Assembly: GCF_000173735.1 (NCBI RefSeq)
Contig: NZ_ACCB01000007.1
Location: 1-64,000, forward strand
DNA length: 64,000 nucleotides
DNA from: Yersinia aldovae ATCC 35236
GTDB taxonomy: Bacteria > Pseudomonadota > Gammaproteobacteria > Enterobacterales > Enterobacteriaceae
Direction: 5' to 3'
Part shown: positions 36,850 through 47,689 of the stretch, in pieces
Numbering within the stretch: position 1 is the first letter of the stretch
How the letters are laid out: the number at the start of each line of letters is the position of its first letter
Made by a program: the position numbers and the translations under genes
Notes under the pieces: model-generated
Databases searched by the model: none
The model's input: the letters and a program-made list of their open reading frames with translations, nothing else
Told to the model about the DNA's origin: nothing

Positions 36850-38241
36850 TCACTTGTTCAAAATTCGAATGCCAGTCTGAGCGGCAGCTTTAGGAAAGCG
36901 ACGGGCGACATTAGCGAGCAGGGGAAGTAAACCTTGCGTATCTTTGTAATATTCAAATTGGCTGGGGAGCAGAACTTGCCTATTTTTGTCATCTAAATTG
37001 CGGTATTTCAGCCAGTTATGGATATCGAATGAGTCTGCTCGGGAGAGCCATCCGCCGGTGCCAATGACTTTCTTCACCAGGGTTAAATCGCGCCCAATCT
37101 GTAGATCAATGTTGCCAGCACAAGTGCAGACCTGTGTTTTGGTGCCAGCATGGCGTTCTGAGGCATACCCGACACAGATTCCGGCAAGTAATTGATCGAA
37201 TATGCTTTCCTCATCGGTTTGAGGTAAATAGCCCGGATGCGCGGTGATGTGTGTTAGATAGCGATGAAAAGCATCAATCTTCGTCTGCTGGTGGGCGAAA
37301 TAATGATTAATCATCGCAGTGCCAGTTTCACCCGCGTTGATAGCCGAAACTCGCATCCCCAAATCACCTTCAACGGTGCGTTTAATCAGCGGCTCAGGGA
37401 TACCATGTATGACGGTGTCAGGTTGTAAGTGATTGTTATAAGAGGAGTAAACATCAGTAGTTGCTCCACCCATATCGATCAACATGAAGGTTTCCCAATC
37501 GTGTACATGTTGGCGAATTTGCTGTACCAGCTCAAAGACTGAATAGGGGGTGGGTAATGGCTCTTCGCCGGTTTGATCGACGATGATATCTAGACCTTTT
37601 CCCTTGACAATTTTATGCAGGAAAATGTCACAAATGGCTTTACGTGCACCATAAGGGCTGGGGTTATCAAGGTTTGGCAACACGTTATCGACGATGGTTA
37701 AATCTTTATCTCCGAGGATCTCCTGCACATCATCTTGCAGGTCACGGTTTCCGGCATAAATAATGGCGCACTCAAGATTTGATTGAGCCAATAGTTTAGC
37801 GTTCAATAATCCATGACCGCAGTCACCACCATCGGTACCACCAGTAAAAAGCAGGATATCGGGGGGGGATGCTTCTAAAGCGCGTACGTCAGACTTATTC
37901 AGGTTATAGGCGAAATGCTGTGATACTTTGGCTCCGGCTGAGTGTGCAGTGACCTTCGCGGACTCAAGTGTAATATTGGGTACCAATCCTATCGCGGCAA
38001 CGGCCAGCCCTCCTTTAGCGGAAGATGAGTAATCAATCTTGATTTCACCCGAGGCCAACATTGGCCGTGCATTAGCAACATTCAAGATCTTATTCAATAC
38101 TGAGAAGAATCCTTCAGCTAAATGGTGTGGCGTCGTTGGGGATAATGCACAGTTTCTCACTTCAATATGAGAGTCATCTGTTACCTCGAATACCGCCCCT
38201 TTGGTCCAGGTGGAGCCGATATCGATAGAAACGCTGATCAT
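36850..38241 (-). CDS. glmL: Glutamate mutase-associated ATPase GlmL (MutL)
   Basis: A 463-aa protein of the ASKHA (actin-like ATPase) fold, beginning [19 protein letters not shown], with a second nucleotide-binding motif [15 protein letters not shown]. Members of this family are thought to reactivate glutamate mutase by exchanging damaged B12. It is located between the two mutase subunit genes and overlaps glmS by four bases. Confidence 0.92.
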   Translation of the reverse strand: MISVSIDIGSTWTKGAVFEVTDDSHIEVRNCALSPTTPHHLAEGFFSVLNKILNVANARPMLASGEIKIDYSSSAKGGLAVAAIGLVPNITLESAKVTAHSAGAKVSQHFAYNLNKSDVRALEASPPDILLFTGGTDGGDCGHGLLNAKLLAQSNLECAIIYAGNRDLQDDVQEILGDKDLTIVDNVLPNLDNPSPYGARKAICDIFLHKIVKGKGLDIIVDQTGEEPLPTPYSVFELVQQIRQHVHDWETFMLIDMGGATTDVYSSYNNHLQPDTVIHGIPEPLIKRTVEGDLGMRVSAINAGETGTAMINHYFAHQQTKIDAFHRYLTHITAHPGYLPQTDEESIFDQLLAGICVGYASERHAGTKTQVCTCAGNIDLQIGRDLTLVKKVIGTGGWLSRADSFDIHNWLKYRNLDDKNRQVLLPSQFEYYKDTQGLLPLLANVARRFPKAAAQTGIRILNK

Positions 38242-38684
38242 TGCATACCCTCAGCAGTTTCCTCTGCCTGCATAACACGCTCAATATCGCGTTTCATCAG
38301 GGAACAGACTAATTCCAGATCAGTGTCGGGTGCGAAAACACGGTTGAAACCCATTCCTTTGAATTTGGCTTCGATTTCTGAAAAATCATGTTTACCGATA
38401 ACCAGGTTTCCACCGACATAGAGCAAAATTTCACCTATTCCGCGTTCAATACAGTTCTCCCGCATCCCGATACAATCTACCTCGCCGTGCCCATAAATAG
38501 AGGAGACGACAATGGCCTGAGCACCGGTTTCAATGGCTGCGTCAATGTATTCATCTTGACTCACCATGACACCGAGATTAATTACGTTGAAGTTATGCAT
38601 GGTAAATACCCGGTCGAGCACCTTATTACCAACAGCATGGCAATCAGCACCAATGACGCCAATAACAATTGTTGGGTTTTGCAT
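38238..38684 (-). CDS. glmS: Glutamate mutase sigma subunit GlmS (MutS), B12-binding
   Basis: A 148-aa B12-binding subunit. The cobalamin motif DxHxxG is at residues 14-19 (DCHAVG, cobalt-binding His16), followed by the GVMVSQ and [11 protein letters not shown] segments. GAGGA lies six bases before the ATG at 38684; an open extension to 38714 lacks a site. It is the first gene of the operon glmS-glmL-glmE-mal-atuA-DUF4387. The symbol should not be confused with glucosamine synthase glmS. Confidence 0.94.
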   Translation of the reverse strand: MQNPTIVIGVIGADCHAVGNKVLDRVFTMHNFNVINLGVMVSQDEYIDAAIETGAQAIVVSSIYGHGEVDCIGMRENCIERGIGEILLYVGGNLVIGKHDFSEIEAKFKGMGFNRVFAPDTDLELVCSLMKRDIERVMQAEETAEGMQ

Positions 38685-39258
38685 GTTTTGTCCTCTATGT
38701 AGATTACGTTCCATATATTTTTATGGGTGGAAAGGTAAGCCTGGCGTTGGCATTTCCACGGGAAGTTAAGTTATTCAACAATAAAAATTCATGTATATAT
38801 GCTTATGTAATTCTAAGGTGATTTATTGGAGTTTCATTGGTTTTTAATGTGCTTCTCCTATAAGTCAAATACAATTGATTTATTGTCAGAACATCTTGAA
38901 AAAAATAAAAAATAAAGAGAAATTATTTATTTACAATATTTTATTTGCAATAAAATCAGCATGTTGATTATGGTTTATTTGTTTTTGTCAATAAGTAATA
39001 ATAGATATTACTTAAGGTGATTTAAATGTTTAAAGTAAAAGTGTGATCTTGGTGTGTTTTGTTATCTTTCATCAATGTGATGAAAATCATATTTTAAATA
39101 AAATAATAACAAATATGATATTTCGTTTTTTTTTAGGTTATTTTTTGCATTTTTTAATGTAAGGCATGAACTGAGTTTTATTTTTGTGAGGTTTTGCGTA
39201 TTTTTAAAATAAATGTGCGTAACACTCACTCTTAATTATGTGGGTGACCACGTATTTA
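38685..39258. other. AT-rich intergenic region upstream of glmS
   Basis: A 574-bp stretch without a gene, very AT-rich, between the start of glmS and the end of pduX, both on the minus strand. It should carry the promoter of the glutamate mutase operon. I looked for a cobalamin riboswitch and saw no convincing B12-box or helical core. No LysR or CRP site can be placed confidently. Confidence 0.5.
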
Positions 39259-40119
39259 TTAACGTACTCCGCCCGCGATCATTTTGAGTAAATGCATCTG
39301 CGGATAGTATTTAAATAACTTTTTTCGGTGCAAAACGTGAAGCAGATAATCCAGATCATGTTGACGTCGGTTAAACAGCAACCCAATAACACTACCACTA
39401 TGGGCCACATTCAATCCATAAATTCCACAATCTTCGACGATATCTAACAATTGATGAAATTGTGGTTTAGGCAGGTCTGACTCACTGGCGATAGCACTTA
39501 AGGTCGTTGCTTCTCCAAGTCTATAGCAGCAACGTCTTTCATTCGCCAATCTAAACTGTTGCATCGCTTTTGCCAACGTGGGGGCTTGGTTCAGCAGTGA
39601 TAAGTGGCGATATCGTTTATGGAATTCTTCTGTCAACAATGGCTTAGGGCTTTCAAGCAGCACAATGTCGATATCAGGTAACCAGGGAAATGGGATCTGA
39701 GTTTGTGCCGTTTGGTGATCAAACAGGGTGAGGTGTTTAAATATGGTGCTGTCGGTGGGTTCAAGCACCACGCAAAGCTTGGCCAGTGTTTTATCGCTCA
39801 GCGAATGCCCTAATAATCGGGCCGTGGCGACAGCTGTTGCGGCAATATCCGCGGTACTACTGGCTAATCCTTTTGCCACCGGAATGGTTGATTCAAACTT
39901 GATGCAGATATGCTCTGCCAGCAACGGTGACTCGCCAAAATGAACTAATATTTGCTTCACCATGTGGCGCATTCGGGGCCGCTCACATTTACCGGGTTTT
40001 CCTTCTATCACTAAAACTTTGCTGTACCAGTTAATCGGGCAGGAGATCAGTTTTTCTCCACCTAAAATCCACCCTTGGAGCAATTCGCCACAGGAGGCCG
40101 GGCACCATGCTTCAGCCAT
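39259..40119 (-). CDS. pduX: L-threonine kinase PduX
   Basis: A 286-aa GHMP kinase that makes L-threonine-O-3-phosphate for the aminopropanol arm of cobalamin. CPASCGELLQGWILGGEKL at the N-terminus, the GHMP motif PVAKGLASSTADIAATAVATA, LEPTDSTIFKHLTLFDH and LNVAHSGSVIGL are shared with Salmonella PduX. The start at 40119 is three codons inside the longest frame (40128) and better spaced from AAGG. No pdu genes are adjacent; its neighbour is cobA, so it supports B12 supply for the mutase. Confidence 0.92.
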   Translation of the reverse strand: MAEAWCPASCGELLQGWILGGEKLISCPINWYSKVLVIEGKPGKCERPRMRHMVKQILVHFGESPLLAEHICIKFESTIPVAKGLASSTADIAATAVATARLLGHSLSDKTLAKLCVVLEPTDSTIFKHLTLFDHQTAQTQIPFPWLPDIDIVLLESPKPLLTEEFHKRYRHLSLLNQAPTLAKAMQQFRLANERRCCYRLGEATTLSAIASESDLPKPQFHQLLDIVEDCGIYGLNVAHSGSVIGLLFNRRQHDLDYLLHVLHRKKLFKYYPQMHLLKMIAGGVR

Positions 40120-40158
40120 GAGAGGCATCCTTATAACAAACTTTCCGCTGACAACACA

Positions 40159-40941
40159 TTATATTGCCTGCAACAGTGGTTCGTGATTGATATCGATTGG
40201 GTGAGAGGTAAAAGCCAGAATATCACTGAGATTAACGACACTGCCAATGACCAGCAGTGCCGGAGCGTGCAGTTTTTTTCGTGCGATTTCATCTTTTAGT
40301 GTACTGAGTGTTCCTTTGGCCATTTCTTGTTGCTGACGGCTGGCATACATCACCGCAGCGGCTGGCGTATCAGGTGATTTTCCTCCTTTGATCAACAACT
40401 GGCAGATCTCTTCTTGCCGTGTCATGCCCATCAGAACTATCAGTGTGCCTTCCAACTGGGCCAGTACATCCCAGTTTTGTGGTTCGTTTCCTTGGCACAT
40501 ATGTCCGGTGATCACATGAAAGCTGGAAGCATAGTTGCGATGGGTTACGGGAATACCTGCATAGGCCAACCCGCCAATAGAAGAACTGATACCGGGAACC
40601 ACTTCAAAAGGGATTTGATAGCGTGAAAGGCTTTCAGCCTCTTCACCGCCACGGCCAAATACGTAAGGATCACCACCTTTAAGGCGCACCACATTTTTGC
40701 CGGCTAAGGCATGGTCTATCAAGATCTGATTTATCTGTTCCTGCGGCACGGGATGGTGGTTTGAGGTTTTTCCGACGTTAATAATCTGGCAATTTGGTGG
40801 CGCTTGAAAAATTAGCTCAAGATTAACCAGGCGGTCATGAACGAGAACTTGGGCTTCACGAATGGCAAGTAAGCCTTTTACCGTGATTAATGATGCATCT
40901 CCTGGACCTGCGCCCACTAACAACACTTTTCCTATACTCAT
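40159..40941 (-). CDS. cobA: Uroporphyrinogen-III C-methyltransferase CobA
   Basis: A 260-aa SAM-dependent methyltransferase making precorrin-2, the entry step to corrinoids and sirohaem. Family motifs: VGAGPGDASLITVKGLLAI, VRLKGGDPYVFGRGGEEAE, VVPGISSSIGGLAYAGIPVTHR. It is the single-domain form, without the oxidase/ferrochelatase part of CysG. It is the promoter-proximal partner of pduX (39-bp gap). Confidence 0.93.
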   Translation of the reverse strand: MSIGKVLLVGAGPGDASLITVKGLLAIREAQVLVHDRLVNLELIFQAPPNCQIINVGKTSNHHPVPQEQINQILIDHALAGKNVVRLKGGDPYVFGRGGEEAESLSRYQIPFEVVPGISSSIGGLAYAGIPVTHRNYASSFHVITGHMCQGNEPQNWDVLAQLEGTLIVLMGMTRQEEICQLLIKGGKSPDTPAAAVMYASRQQQEMAKGTLSTLKDEIARKKLHAPALLVIGSVVNLSDILAFTSHPIDINHEPLLQAI

Positions 40942-41389
40942 GAGAACAACCTTTATAGCTGATATGGCATATGGTTTTTAACGTTAATTACCAGGAATTA
41001 TTATATAAATAACGCGTGACTCAGGCGGTTCATGATTATCCATCAATAGAATAATTAGATACTTGACCTCGCTCCCATTATTTAATCATTTTACGGAATG
41101 AACTCTTCAGTATATATAATGTTCAATTTTAGTTTGAAATTTGTTATTTTATTTTTTTTGCATTGTCATTAATTACGTTTTTATTAATTATTCTAATTCT
41201 AACCTTTAATATTACATTTGTTATTGATAATTATGAGGTATATCACAAAAATGGCTGCGAACTATGTCTATATAAATAAATATCTGTATGTTAAAAAACA
41301 AATTTAAGCCGTCATTACTTTCTAATATAAATATCCCGCTATAGCAGGCTATCTAATCAATGCTTTTATGAAATAATGGGTGAGTGACA
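40942..41389. promoter_or_regulatory. AT-rich divergent region cobA / lysR
   Basis: About 450 bp, very AT-rich, between two divergent genes. It presumably holds the cobA-pduX promoter and the promoter of the LysR gene, a usual place for LysR binding sites. I cannot point to a specific palindrome that stands out from the AT background. Confidence 0.4.
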
Positions 41390-42310
41390 ATGCGGTGCAA
41401 AATTCCAAAAACAGACTTATTAGTGACATTTGAAGCGGTCGCACAATATGAAAGCTATACCAGAGCGGCGGAGAAGTTAGCGTTAACACAAAGTGCTGTT
41501 TTTCGTCAGATTACGGCACTGGAAGATCTTCTTAATGTGTCATTATTCCATCATGTTCGTAAGCGGATCTTCCTTAATGACGCAGGCCGTTATTACCTTG
41601 GTTTGGTTAGAGATACCCTTGAGCAACTGGAAAAAGATACACAAAGTATTATGTCTTACCAGTCAACGCAACAAGTTCTGGAACTGGCGGTGACACCTAC
41701 GTTTAGTACACACTGGCTTATTCCCAATCTCAGTAACTTTCATGAAAACCACCCGGAAATTGTGCTCAATTTAATTGCACTTACCACGCCGGCTGACTTT
41801 TTGAACCTAAAATATGATGCAGCGATTATGCGCGAGGACTTTAGTAGTCCTTGGGCAGAGAACGAGCATCTATTTGAAGAAGAACTGGTTCCTGTTTGCA
41901 GCCGCATGTTGTGGCGTGATGATAAAGACGTGATGCGCGCGGAACAATTGATGGATGAATTTACTTTGCTTCATCAAACAACCCGCCTGGATTCCTGGTA
42001 CGATTGGTTTGCATTATCAGGTGTTAATAATCCAAAGGTGCGGATGGGGCCACGTTTTGATCTTTTATCAATGCTGATTTCGGCTGTGCGTTCCAACCTT
42101 GGTGTCGCGTTATTACCACGCTTTGCTATCCACAAGGATTTGGAAAATGGTGATATGGTCATTCCTTGTGATTTGCCGATGAGCACTGGAAACCATTTTG
42201 TTCTGACATATAAGGACGGTAAAAGAGGATTAAGGAGTTTGCAAAAGTTTAGTCGTTGGGTTCATGAAAAGTCGAAAGAAGAAGAACTAAAAAGGACATG
42301 GGTTAACTGA
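41390..42310 (+). CDS. LysR-family regulator (GcvA-like)
   Basis: A 306-aa LysR-type regulator. The N-terminal winged helix-turn-helix reads TFEAVAQYESYTRAAEKLAL followed by TQSAVFRQI; the C-terminal substrate-binding domain includes GVALLPRFAI. It begins at the ATG at 41390 (GTG at 41384 is the alternative). Its location between cobA-pduX and fumD, in the middle of the glutamate fermentation genes, makes it the probable regulator of that module; the inducer is unknown. Confidence 0.88.
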   Translation: MRCKIPKTDLLVTFEAVAQYESYTRAAEKLALTQSAVFRQITALEDLLNVSLFHHVRKRIFLNDAGRYYLGLVRDTLEQLEKDTQSIMSYQSTQQVLELAVTPTFSTHWLIPNLSNFHENHPEIVLNLIALTTPADFLNLKYDAAIMREDFSSPWAENEHLFEEELVPVCSRMLWRDDKDVMRAEQLMDEFTLLHQTTRLDSWYDWFALSGVNNPKVRMGPRFDLLSMLISAVRSNLGVALLPRFAIHKDLENGDMVIPCDLPMSTGNHFVLTYKDGKRGLRSLQKFSRWVHEKSKEEELKRTWVN

Positions 42311-42561
42311 CGGCTGAAGCGATTACTTGTAATTTTATTATTAATAATAGAGCTTATTTTGTTTTAGGCTATATTGTCAGAGGCTTATTAACCAATAAGC
42401 ATTATATGTTGCAGAGAGAACAGTTGCTTTTTATTTCCTCCCATCAATAATGATATGGTAACTCATCTGGCATACTGAAAGATATGCCATAGACCATTTT
42501 CAACTTAATTGATGGGTGAGTCCTGCTTGCTATTTATCATTTCACTAATCGAGTGAGAATA

Positions 42562-44220
42562 ATGTATAAAAATGACTTTTTTTACCAAGAGCTATTTCCG
42601 CTTTCAGAAGATGAAACTGAGTATTATCTATTAACGGATAAGTATGTTTCTACGATTGAAATTGAAGGTAAAGAAGTACTAAAAGTTGCCCCTGAAGCGC
42701 TGACATTGGTGTCACAGCAAGCTTTTCATGATGCTTCATTTTTCCTGCGCCCAGTGCATCAACAGCAAATCGCCGCTATTTTGCATGATCCACAGGCCAG
42801 CGAAAATGATAAATATGTTGCACTTCAGCTATTACGTAATGCCGAGATTTCAGCTAGAGGCATCTTGCCTAATTGTCAGGATACCGGCACATCCACTGTT
42901 GTGGCGAAAAAAGGTCAACGCGTTTGGACCGATAGCGATGATGCACAAGCCTTATCTCGTGGCATCTATAACACCTTCCGTCACGATAATTTGCGCTATT
43001 CACAAAATGCAGCACTAGATATGTATACCGAAGTGAATACCGGCACCAATCTTCCCGGCCAAATAGATATTTTTGCAACCCCCGGAATGCAATATTGCTT
43101 CCTGTTTGTGAATAAAGGCGGTGGTTCAGCAAATAAAGCTGCACTGTATCAGGAGACAAAAGCGGTTTTGGAACCCAAAAAGCTCAAAGCCTTTTTAATC
43201 GAGAAAATGAGAGGGTTAGGAACGGCAGCGTGTCCTCCTTATCACATTGCGTTTGTCATTGGCGGAACCTCCGCAGAATTAACACTGAAGACAGCTAAAC
43301 TGGCTTCAACTAAATATTATGACAATCTGCCAACTGAGGGTAACGAATACGGTCAGGCATTTCGTGATATAGCACTCGAAAACGCGTTACTACAGGCTTC
43401 TCGTGAGTTTGGTTTAGGTGCTCAGTTTGGTGGGAAATATTTCGCTCACGATGTTCGGGTTATTCGTTTGCCACGCCACGGGGGTTCTTGCCCGATAGGT
43501 ATGGCTATTTCATGTTCATCTGACCGCAATATTAAAGCCAAAATTAATAAAGCAGGTATTTGGCTTGAAAAATTAGAACGCCATCCTGAGCAATATATCC
43601 CCCAACATCTGCGAGTGAATAATGAAGGTAAGGTGATTAATATTGACCTTAACCAGCCGATGGATGAAATCCGCCGACAGCTTTCTCGCCATCCAGTGTC
43701 CACGCGCGTATCACTTAGTGGCCCGCTGATTGTGGCGCGGGATATTGTTCATGCCAAATTAAAAGAGCGTTTAGAGCGGGGGGAGGCATTACCGCAATAC
43801 ATGAAAGATCACCCTGTTTATTATGCTGGGCCAGCAAAGACACCAGACGAATTTGTGTCAGGTTCAATGGGGCCAACAACGGGTGGGCGTATGGATTCTT
43901 ATGTGGATCTCTTCCAATCCCAGGGTGGCAGCTTAATTATGTTGGCAAAAGGCAATCGCAGCCAACAGGTTACGAAAGCGTGTCACAAATATGGTGGGTT
44001 CTATTTGGGCAGTATTGGCGGCTCAGCGGCTATTTTGGCGCAGGAGTACATCAACAGCCTGGAATGTATCGAGTATCCAGAGTTAGGAATGGAAGCGGTG
44101 TGGAAAATGGAAGTGGTAAATTTTCCCGCTTTTATTTTAGTGGATGATAAAGGTAACTCATTTTTTGACCAGATTCAGATGAAAGCATGTGCTGGCTGTC
44201 AGCAGTTAGTTTTTTTATGA
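42562..44220 (+). CDS. fumD: Class I fumarase, probable mesaconase FumD
   Basis: A 552-aa class I [4Fe-4S] fumarate hydratase. Cluster-ligand candidates lie in [27 protein letters not shown] and [10 protein letters not shown] near the C-terminus; [21 protein letters not shown] is also typical. E. coli O157 has a class I fumarase, FumD, encoded with methylaspartate pathway genes and acting as a mesaconase; by context this gene probably hydrates mesaconate to citramalate. The ATG at 42562 is preferred to a GTG at 42553. Confidence 0.88.
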   Translation: MYKNDFFYQELFPLSEDETEYYLLTDKYVSTIEIEGKEVLKVAPEALTLVSQQAFHDASFFLRPVHQQQIAAILHDPQASENDKYVALQLLRNAEISARGILPNCQDTGTSTVVAKKGQRVWTDSDDAQALSRGIYNTFRHDNLRYSQNAALDMYTEVNTGTNLPGQIDIFATPGMQYCFLFVNKGGGSANKAALYQETKAVLEPKKLKAFLIEKMRGLGTAACPPYHIAFVIGGTSAELTLKTAKLASTKYYDNLPTEGNEYGQAFRDIALENALLQASREFGLGAQFGGKYFAHDVRVIRLPRHGGSCPIGMAISCSSDRNIKAKINKAGIWLEKLERHPEQYIPQHLRVNNEGKVINIDLNQPMDEIRRQLSRHPVSTRVSLSGPLIVARDIVHAKLKERLERGEALPQYMKDHPVYYAGPAKTPDEFVSGSMGPTTGGRMDSYVDLFQSQGGSLIMLAKGNRSQQVTKACHKYGGFYLGSIGGSAAILAQEYINSLECIEYPELGMEAVWKMEVVNFPAFILVDDKGNSFFDQIQMKACAGCQQLVFL

Positions 44221-44230
44221 GGGTTTCACT

Positions 44231-44821
44231 GTGCACGAAAAACGGTATCAACAGCGACAGCAACGCATTAAAGATCACGTAAAAACACGCGTTGCAGATG
44301 CGGCCCAAGCTAGTGGCATCATTATGATATTTACCGGTAATGGCAAAGGGAAAACTACGGCTGCTTTTGGCACAGCAACCCGAGCCGTGGGGCATGGGAT
44401 GCGGGTAGGTGTAATACAGTTTATTAAAGGAACATGGGAAAGCGGTGAGCGCAACCTGTTGGAACGCCACGGTGTAGCGTTTCATATTATGGCGACCGGT
44501 TTTACCTGGGATACACAAGATAAAGCGGCGGATACCTTGGCGGCAAAACGGGTGTGGGAACAGGGTTGCCGGATGTTGTCGGACCCATCTTACGAGCTTG
44601 TCGTGTTGGATGAGCTGACTTATATGGTCGCTTACGGCTATTTAGCGTTAGATGAAGTGATTGTCGCACTAAAAAACCGGCCGAAGAGTCAAAGTGTGGT
44701 TATTACCGGGCGGGCGTGTCATCGCGATATTATTGATCTTGCCGATACTGTTAGTGAGCTGCGGCCTGTTAAACATGCCTTTGATAGCGGAATTAAGGCG
44801 CAAAAGGGTATCGATTGGTAA
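44231..44821 (+). CDS. btuR: Cob(I)yrinic acid a,c-diamide adenosyltransferase (BtuR/CobO)
   Basis: A 196-aa corrinoid adenosyltransferase with P-loop GNGKGKTT at residues 36-43 and the family segments VIQFIKGTWESGERN, VVLDELTYM and VVITGRACHRDIIDLADTVSE. It attaches the adenosyl group that glutamate mutase needs. The start codon is GTG, with GAGGG upstream, ten bases after the fumD stop, so the two are cotranscribed. Confidence 0.93.
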   Translation: MHEKRYQQRQQRIKDHVKTRVADAAQASGIIMIFTGNGKGKTTAAFGTATRAVGHGMRVGVIQFIKGTWESGERNLLERHGVAFHIMATGFTWDTQDKAADTLAAKRVWEQGCRMLSDPSYELVVLDELTYMVAYGYLALDEVIVALKNRPKSQSVVITGRACHRDIIDLADTVSELRPVKHAFDSGIKAQKGIDW

Positions 44822-44910
44822 CGGCAGTCTGTTTTTGTGTATTTCTACGCTTAATTATTCGACAATCTGTTGTTTTATGAAGCGAAATGCAAATAATTTG
44901 TTGATACCGC

Positions 44911-44940
44911 TTGATTGTTTGTTCTGAGTTATACTATATT
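44911..44940 (+). promoter_or_regulatory. Promoter of tRNA-Thr
   Basis: A -35 box TTGATT (44911-44916) and a -10 box TATATT (44935-44940) are 18 bases apart. A GC-rich discriminator GCGCGCC follows, as is usual for stringently controlled tRNA promoters. The tRNA begins 39 bases after the -10 box. Confidence 0.6.
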
Positions 44941-44978
44941 GCGCGCCAAGGAAATGAAGTGACTTTCCAAAGAATTAT

Positions 44979-45054
<76 letters not shown>

Positions 45055-45057
45055 ATT

Positions 45058-45092
45058 AAAAAACCGTTATCTGAATAAGATAACGGTTTTTT
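45058..45092 (+). terminator. Terminator after tRNA-Thr
   Basis: The stem AAAAAACCGTTATC / GATAACGGTTTTTT with loop TGAATAA is a strong hairpin with A/T tails, so it works in both directions. It separates the tRNA from the convergent ampH gene. Confidence 0.92.
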
Positions 45093-45148
45093 GCATTTCT
45101 GCGCTCAAGCTACCACAGTGGCAGTTTTTACACTGCCGTCCTGCGATA

Positions 45149-46291
45149 TCAATCATTCTTTGCTAATTCAGCCACTAATTTGTTCACGCCGTCACTCATG
45201 TTGGTGAACTTAGTCAATTGTGTGCGGGTTACCACCACAAAAACACCAATATTCTTCTCCGGAATCATTGCCATATAGGTAATAAAGCCGCCACCACCGC
45301 CGGTTTTTTGCATAATGCCCGGTAATTCAGCCGCGGGGGCCATATAAACCCAGCCCAGCCCCAGCGCATCGGCCTGACCGGCAACATCCATCCCTTTCAG
45401 CGAGGTCAAATCACGCCGCTGAAAGTACATCGTTTGTTCACGTTTGGCCGAGTTTTTACGTGCACGGTTATCGGAAGATAAGAATTGCTGCATCCAACGT
45501 TGCATATCCTCAGGTGTCGAGTAAATCCCGCCACTCCCCGCCGCGGCGAGTGTGTTTTCACAGCGGCTGCTGCCAACACCGATCATCAGGCGGTTACATT
45601 GCTCCGCAGTTGGGGTGAGGGTGGTATTTTTCATTCCCAGCGGCGCGGTGATTTTATCACGCAGCAGGCTGGAATATGACTTGCCGGATGCCCGTGACAA
45701 CGCATCTGCCAGTAAGTCGTAAGCCAGATTTGAATAAGCGGCTCTAACCCCTGGTGGAACGGTGACATTCGCCTGCTTAAGCCATTGCCACCGGTTATCC
45801 GTGGTCGGCCAGATAAATACCGGTCTTTTTTGTGGGCCACCGGGTTGCTCGCGCGGCAACCCACTGGTGTGGCTGGCCAGATTTAGCAGAGTAATCGGCT
45901 GCTTAGCATTATAAGACGGTACTCTGGCACCCTTCGGCGCGTATTTCATTAGCGGGTCAGTTAATTTAACTGTGCCATCGTCGGCCAACTTTACCATGAT
46001 CTCACTGGTCATCAGCTTGGTAATCGAGGCAATGCGGATCAGAGAATCTGGTCGTGGGCGAAGATTGTTACCGGGCTTGGTTTCACCAAAACTACGATTG
46101 ACCACTTGATTATTATCAATAACAACCAGCGCCATCCCCATAGCACCACTGTTATAGAAAATATGTTCAGCATATTGATCAACAATTTGTGAGGTCAGAA
46201 GTTCAGTATTGGCATGGCTGTGCAAGGGGATCGTGAGCAACGCGGCGGCCAGCAGCGGGGCAGGGAGATGTTTCAGCAATCGTTTATCCAT
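45149..46291 (-). CDS. ampH: Penicillin-binding protein AmpH (DD-carboxypeptidase/endopeptidase)
   Basis: A 380-aa class C beta-lactamase-fold peptidoglycan hydrolase, like E. coli AmpH (385 aa). A signal peptide (LLAAALLTIPLHSHA) exports it to the periplasm. The active-site SxxK is in IASITKLM, and the Tyr motif is in RAAYSNLAYD. AmpH trims peptidoglycan and is not normally a resistance enzyme. The ATG at 46291 follows a TTG at 46297 that a longest-frame call would take. It stands alone between tRNA-Thr and a divergent hydrolase gene; the 324-bp gap upstream shows nothing I can name. Confidence 0.92.
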   Translation of the reverse strand: MDKRLLKHLPAPLLAAALLTIPLHSHANTELLTSQIVDQYAEHIFYNSGAMGMALVVIDNNQVVNRSFGETKPGNNLRPRPDSLIRIASITKLMTSEIMVKLADDGTVKLTDPLMKYAPKGARVPSYNAKQPITLLNLASHTSGLPREQPGGPQKRPVFIWPTTDNRWQWLKQANVTVPPGVRAAYSNLAYDLLADALSRASGKSYSSLLRDKITAPLGMKNTTLTPTAEQCNRLMIGVGSSRCENTLAAAGSGGIYSTPEDMQRWMQQFLSSDNRARKNSAKREQTMYFQRRDLTSLKGMDVAGQADALGLGWVYMAPAAELPGIMQKTGGGGGFITYMAMIPEKNIGVFVVVTRTQLTKFTNMSDGVNKLVAELAKND

Positions 46292-46615
46292 GTTCAAAAA
46301 AATAAAAATAGGAAGCGTGAGCTTATAGTAATCGGATAATTAAATAATACATGCGGAAATCTTCTGGCTGACAAATAATTTACATTGTGGGAAATGTTGG
46401 TTGGGCCGTCAGGGCTATCATGCTTTAAGGCAATTGTTGATTGATACAATTTGTTTAATACAATAGAAACCGCACTGAGTGAGGTCAGTACGGGTGATGG
46501 GCAAGTAACGGCTAATATCGGCAGTTTGAAATTTCATCATGGGTAGCGAGCGAGTCATTCATAATGTGAATCACCACTATACAGAGTGAGTAGCTGTGGG
46601 CATCACCCATAAATA

Positions 46616-47632
46616 ATGTTGGCAGGCCATAAAGGATACAAAATAGTGAAGAAAAACCCCTATTATGATGTCAGTAAGCCACACCATACCGAGTTTGGAT
46701 TTCAGAATATCGAACCTGTTGTTCATCATCCGCAAGATTTGAAACGCTGGCGCGAAGAGAGAAAACGTCAGTCATTACCAAAACCGCCTCAGCAGGGTTA
46801 CCCGCAGTTTATTGCCGATTGGTGGCAAGAAGCTGATTTCAGTGGTGAGCAAGATGCCTTATGGTGGTTGGGCCACGCTTCGCTATTATTACGGATTAAC
46901 GGGCAGACGGTGTTATTTGATCCGGTGCTTTCCAGGCGTGCTTCACCCCTTAATTTTTACGGGCCGGCGCGTAAAACACCGGTGTCCGCTGATGTTTTAC
47001 AATTACCCAATATTGATGTGGTGGTGATTTCACATAACCACTACGACCATTTGGATGCTACGACCATTATCCAATTGTTACGCCGCTTTCCCGATATCGT
47101 CTTTCTGGCTCCTTTGGGATTAAAAAATTGGTTATTACAGGTTGGAGCCAGTCATATCTATGAATTGGATTGGTGGGATAAGCATGTTGCCGCTGATTTT
47201 GAGTTTCACTGCGTACCTGCCCGCCACTGGAGTATGCGTACACCTTGGGATCGTAATCAGAGTCTGTGGTCTGGTTGGGTGGTAAAACGTGATGAGATTA
47301 ACTTCTATTTCACCGGAGACACCGGTTATTGTCAGCAACTGCTTACTATCGGTGAGAGGTTAGGGCCATTCAATTACGCCGCGCTGCCGATTGGCGCTTA
47401 CGCTCCGCGCTGGTTTATGAATGCCCAGCATATGGATCCGCAACAGTCGGTCCAACTGTTCCTGCAATTACAGCAACCGATGACGGTGCCGATCCATTGG
47501 GGGGTATTTGAACTGGCAGATGAATCTCTGGATGAGCCGCCGCAACAACTTAAACAGGCCCTGAGTGACGCAGGGGTAGCATCAGATAAGTTTACCCCGC
47601 TCAAGATTGGTGCTCGGATATTATTGGAGTAG
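46616..47632 (+). CDS. Metallo-beta-lactamase-fold hydrolase (NAPE-PLD-like)
   Basis: A 338-aa MBL-fold hydrolase. The zinc motif HxHxDH appears as SHNHYDHLDATT, preceded by ALWWLGHASLLLRINGQTVLFD; later ligands lie in VPARHWS, YFTGDTGYC and VPIHWGVFEL. This arrangement is that of the bacterial NAPE-PLD/RomA-like group; the substrate is unknown. A GTG at 46646 preceded by AAAGGA is an alternative start (product MKKNPYYDV...). It is divergent from ampH. Confidence 0.85.
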   Translation: MLAGHKGYKIVKKNPYYDVSKPHHTEFGFQNIEPVVHHPQDLKRWREERKRQSLPKPPQQGYPQFIADWWQEADFSGEQDALWWLGHASLLLRINGQTVLFDPVLSRRASPLNFYGPARKTPVSADVLQLPNIDVVVISHNHYDHLDATTIIQLLRRFPDIVFLAPLGLKNWLLQVGASHIYELDWWDKHVAADFEFHCVPARHWSMRTPWDRNQSLWSGWVVKRDEINFYFTGDTGYCQQLLTIGERLGPFNYAALPIGAYAPRWFMNAQHMDPQQSVQLFLQLQQPMTVPIHWGVFELADESLDEPPQQLKQALSDAGVASDKFTPLKIGARILLE

Positions 47633-47689
47633 GGGGGCAGCGAGTTGGCTTCTCCCGCTGACACAAAACTCTATGATTTGACGGATAGA

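Noticed and set aside
38685..39258. Possible cobalamin riboswitch before the glutamate mutase operon
   Set aside because: Expected from the B12 biology, but no B12-box or conserved helical core could be seen in this AT-rich sequence.
45149..46291. Acquired class C beta-lactamase resistance gene
   Set aside because: The sequence is of the AmpH type (peptidoglycan hydrolase) in a chromosomal setting and not an AmpC resistance enzyme.
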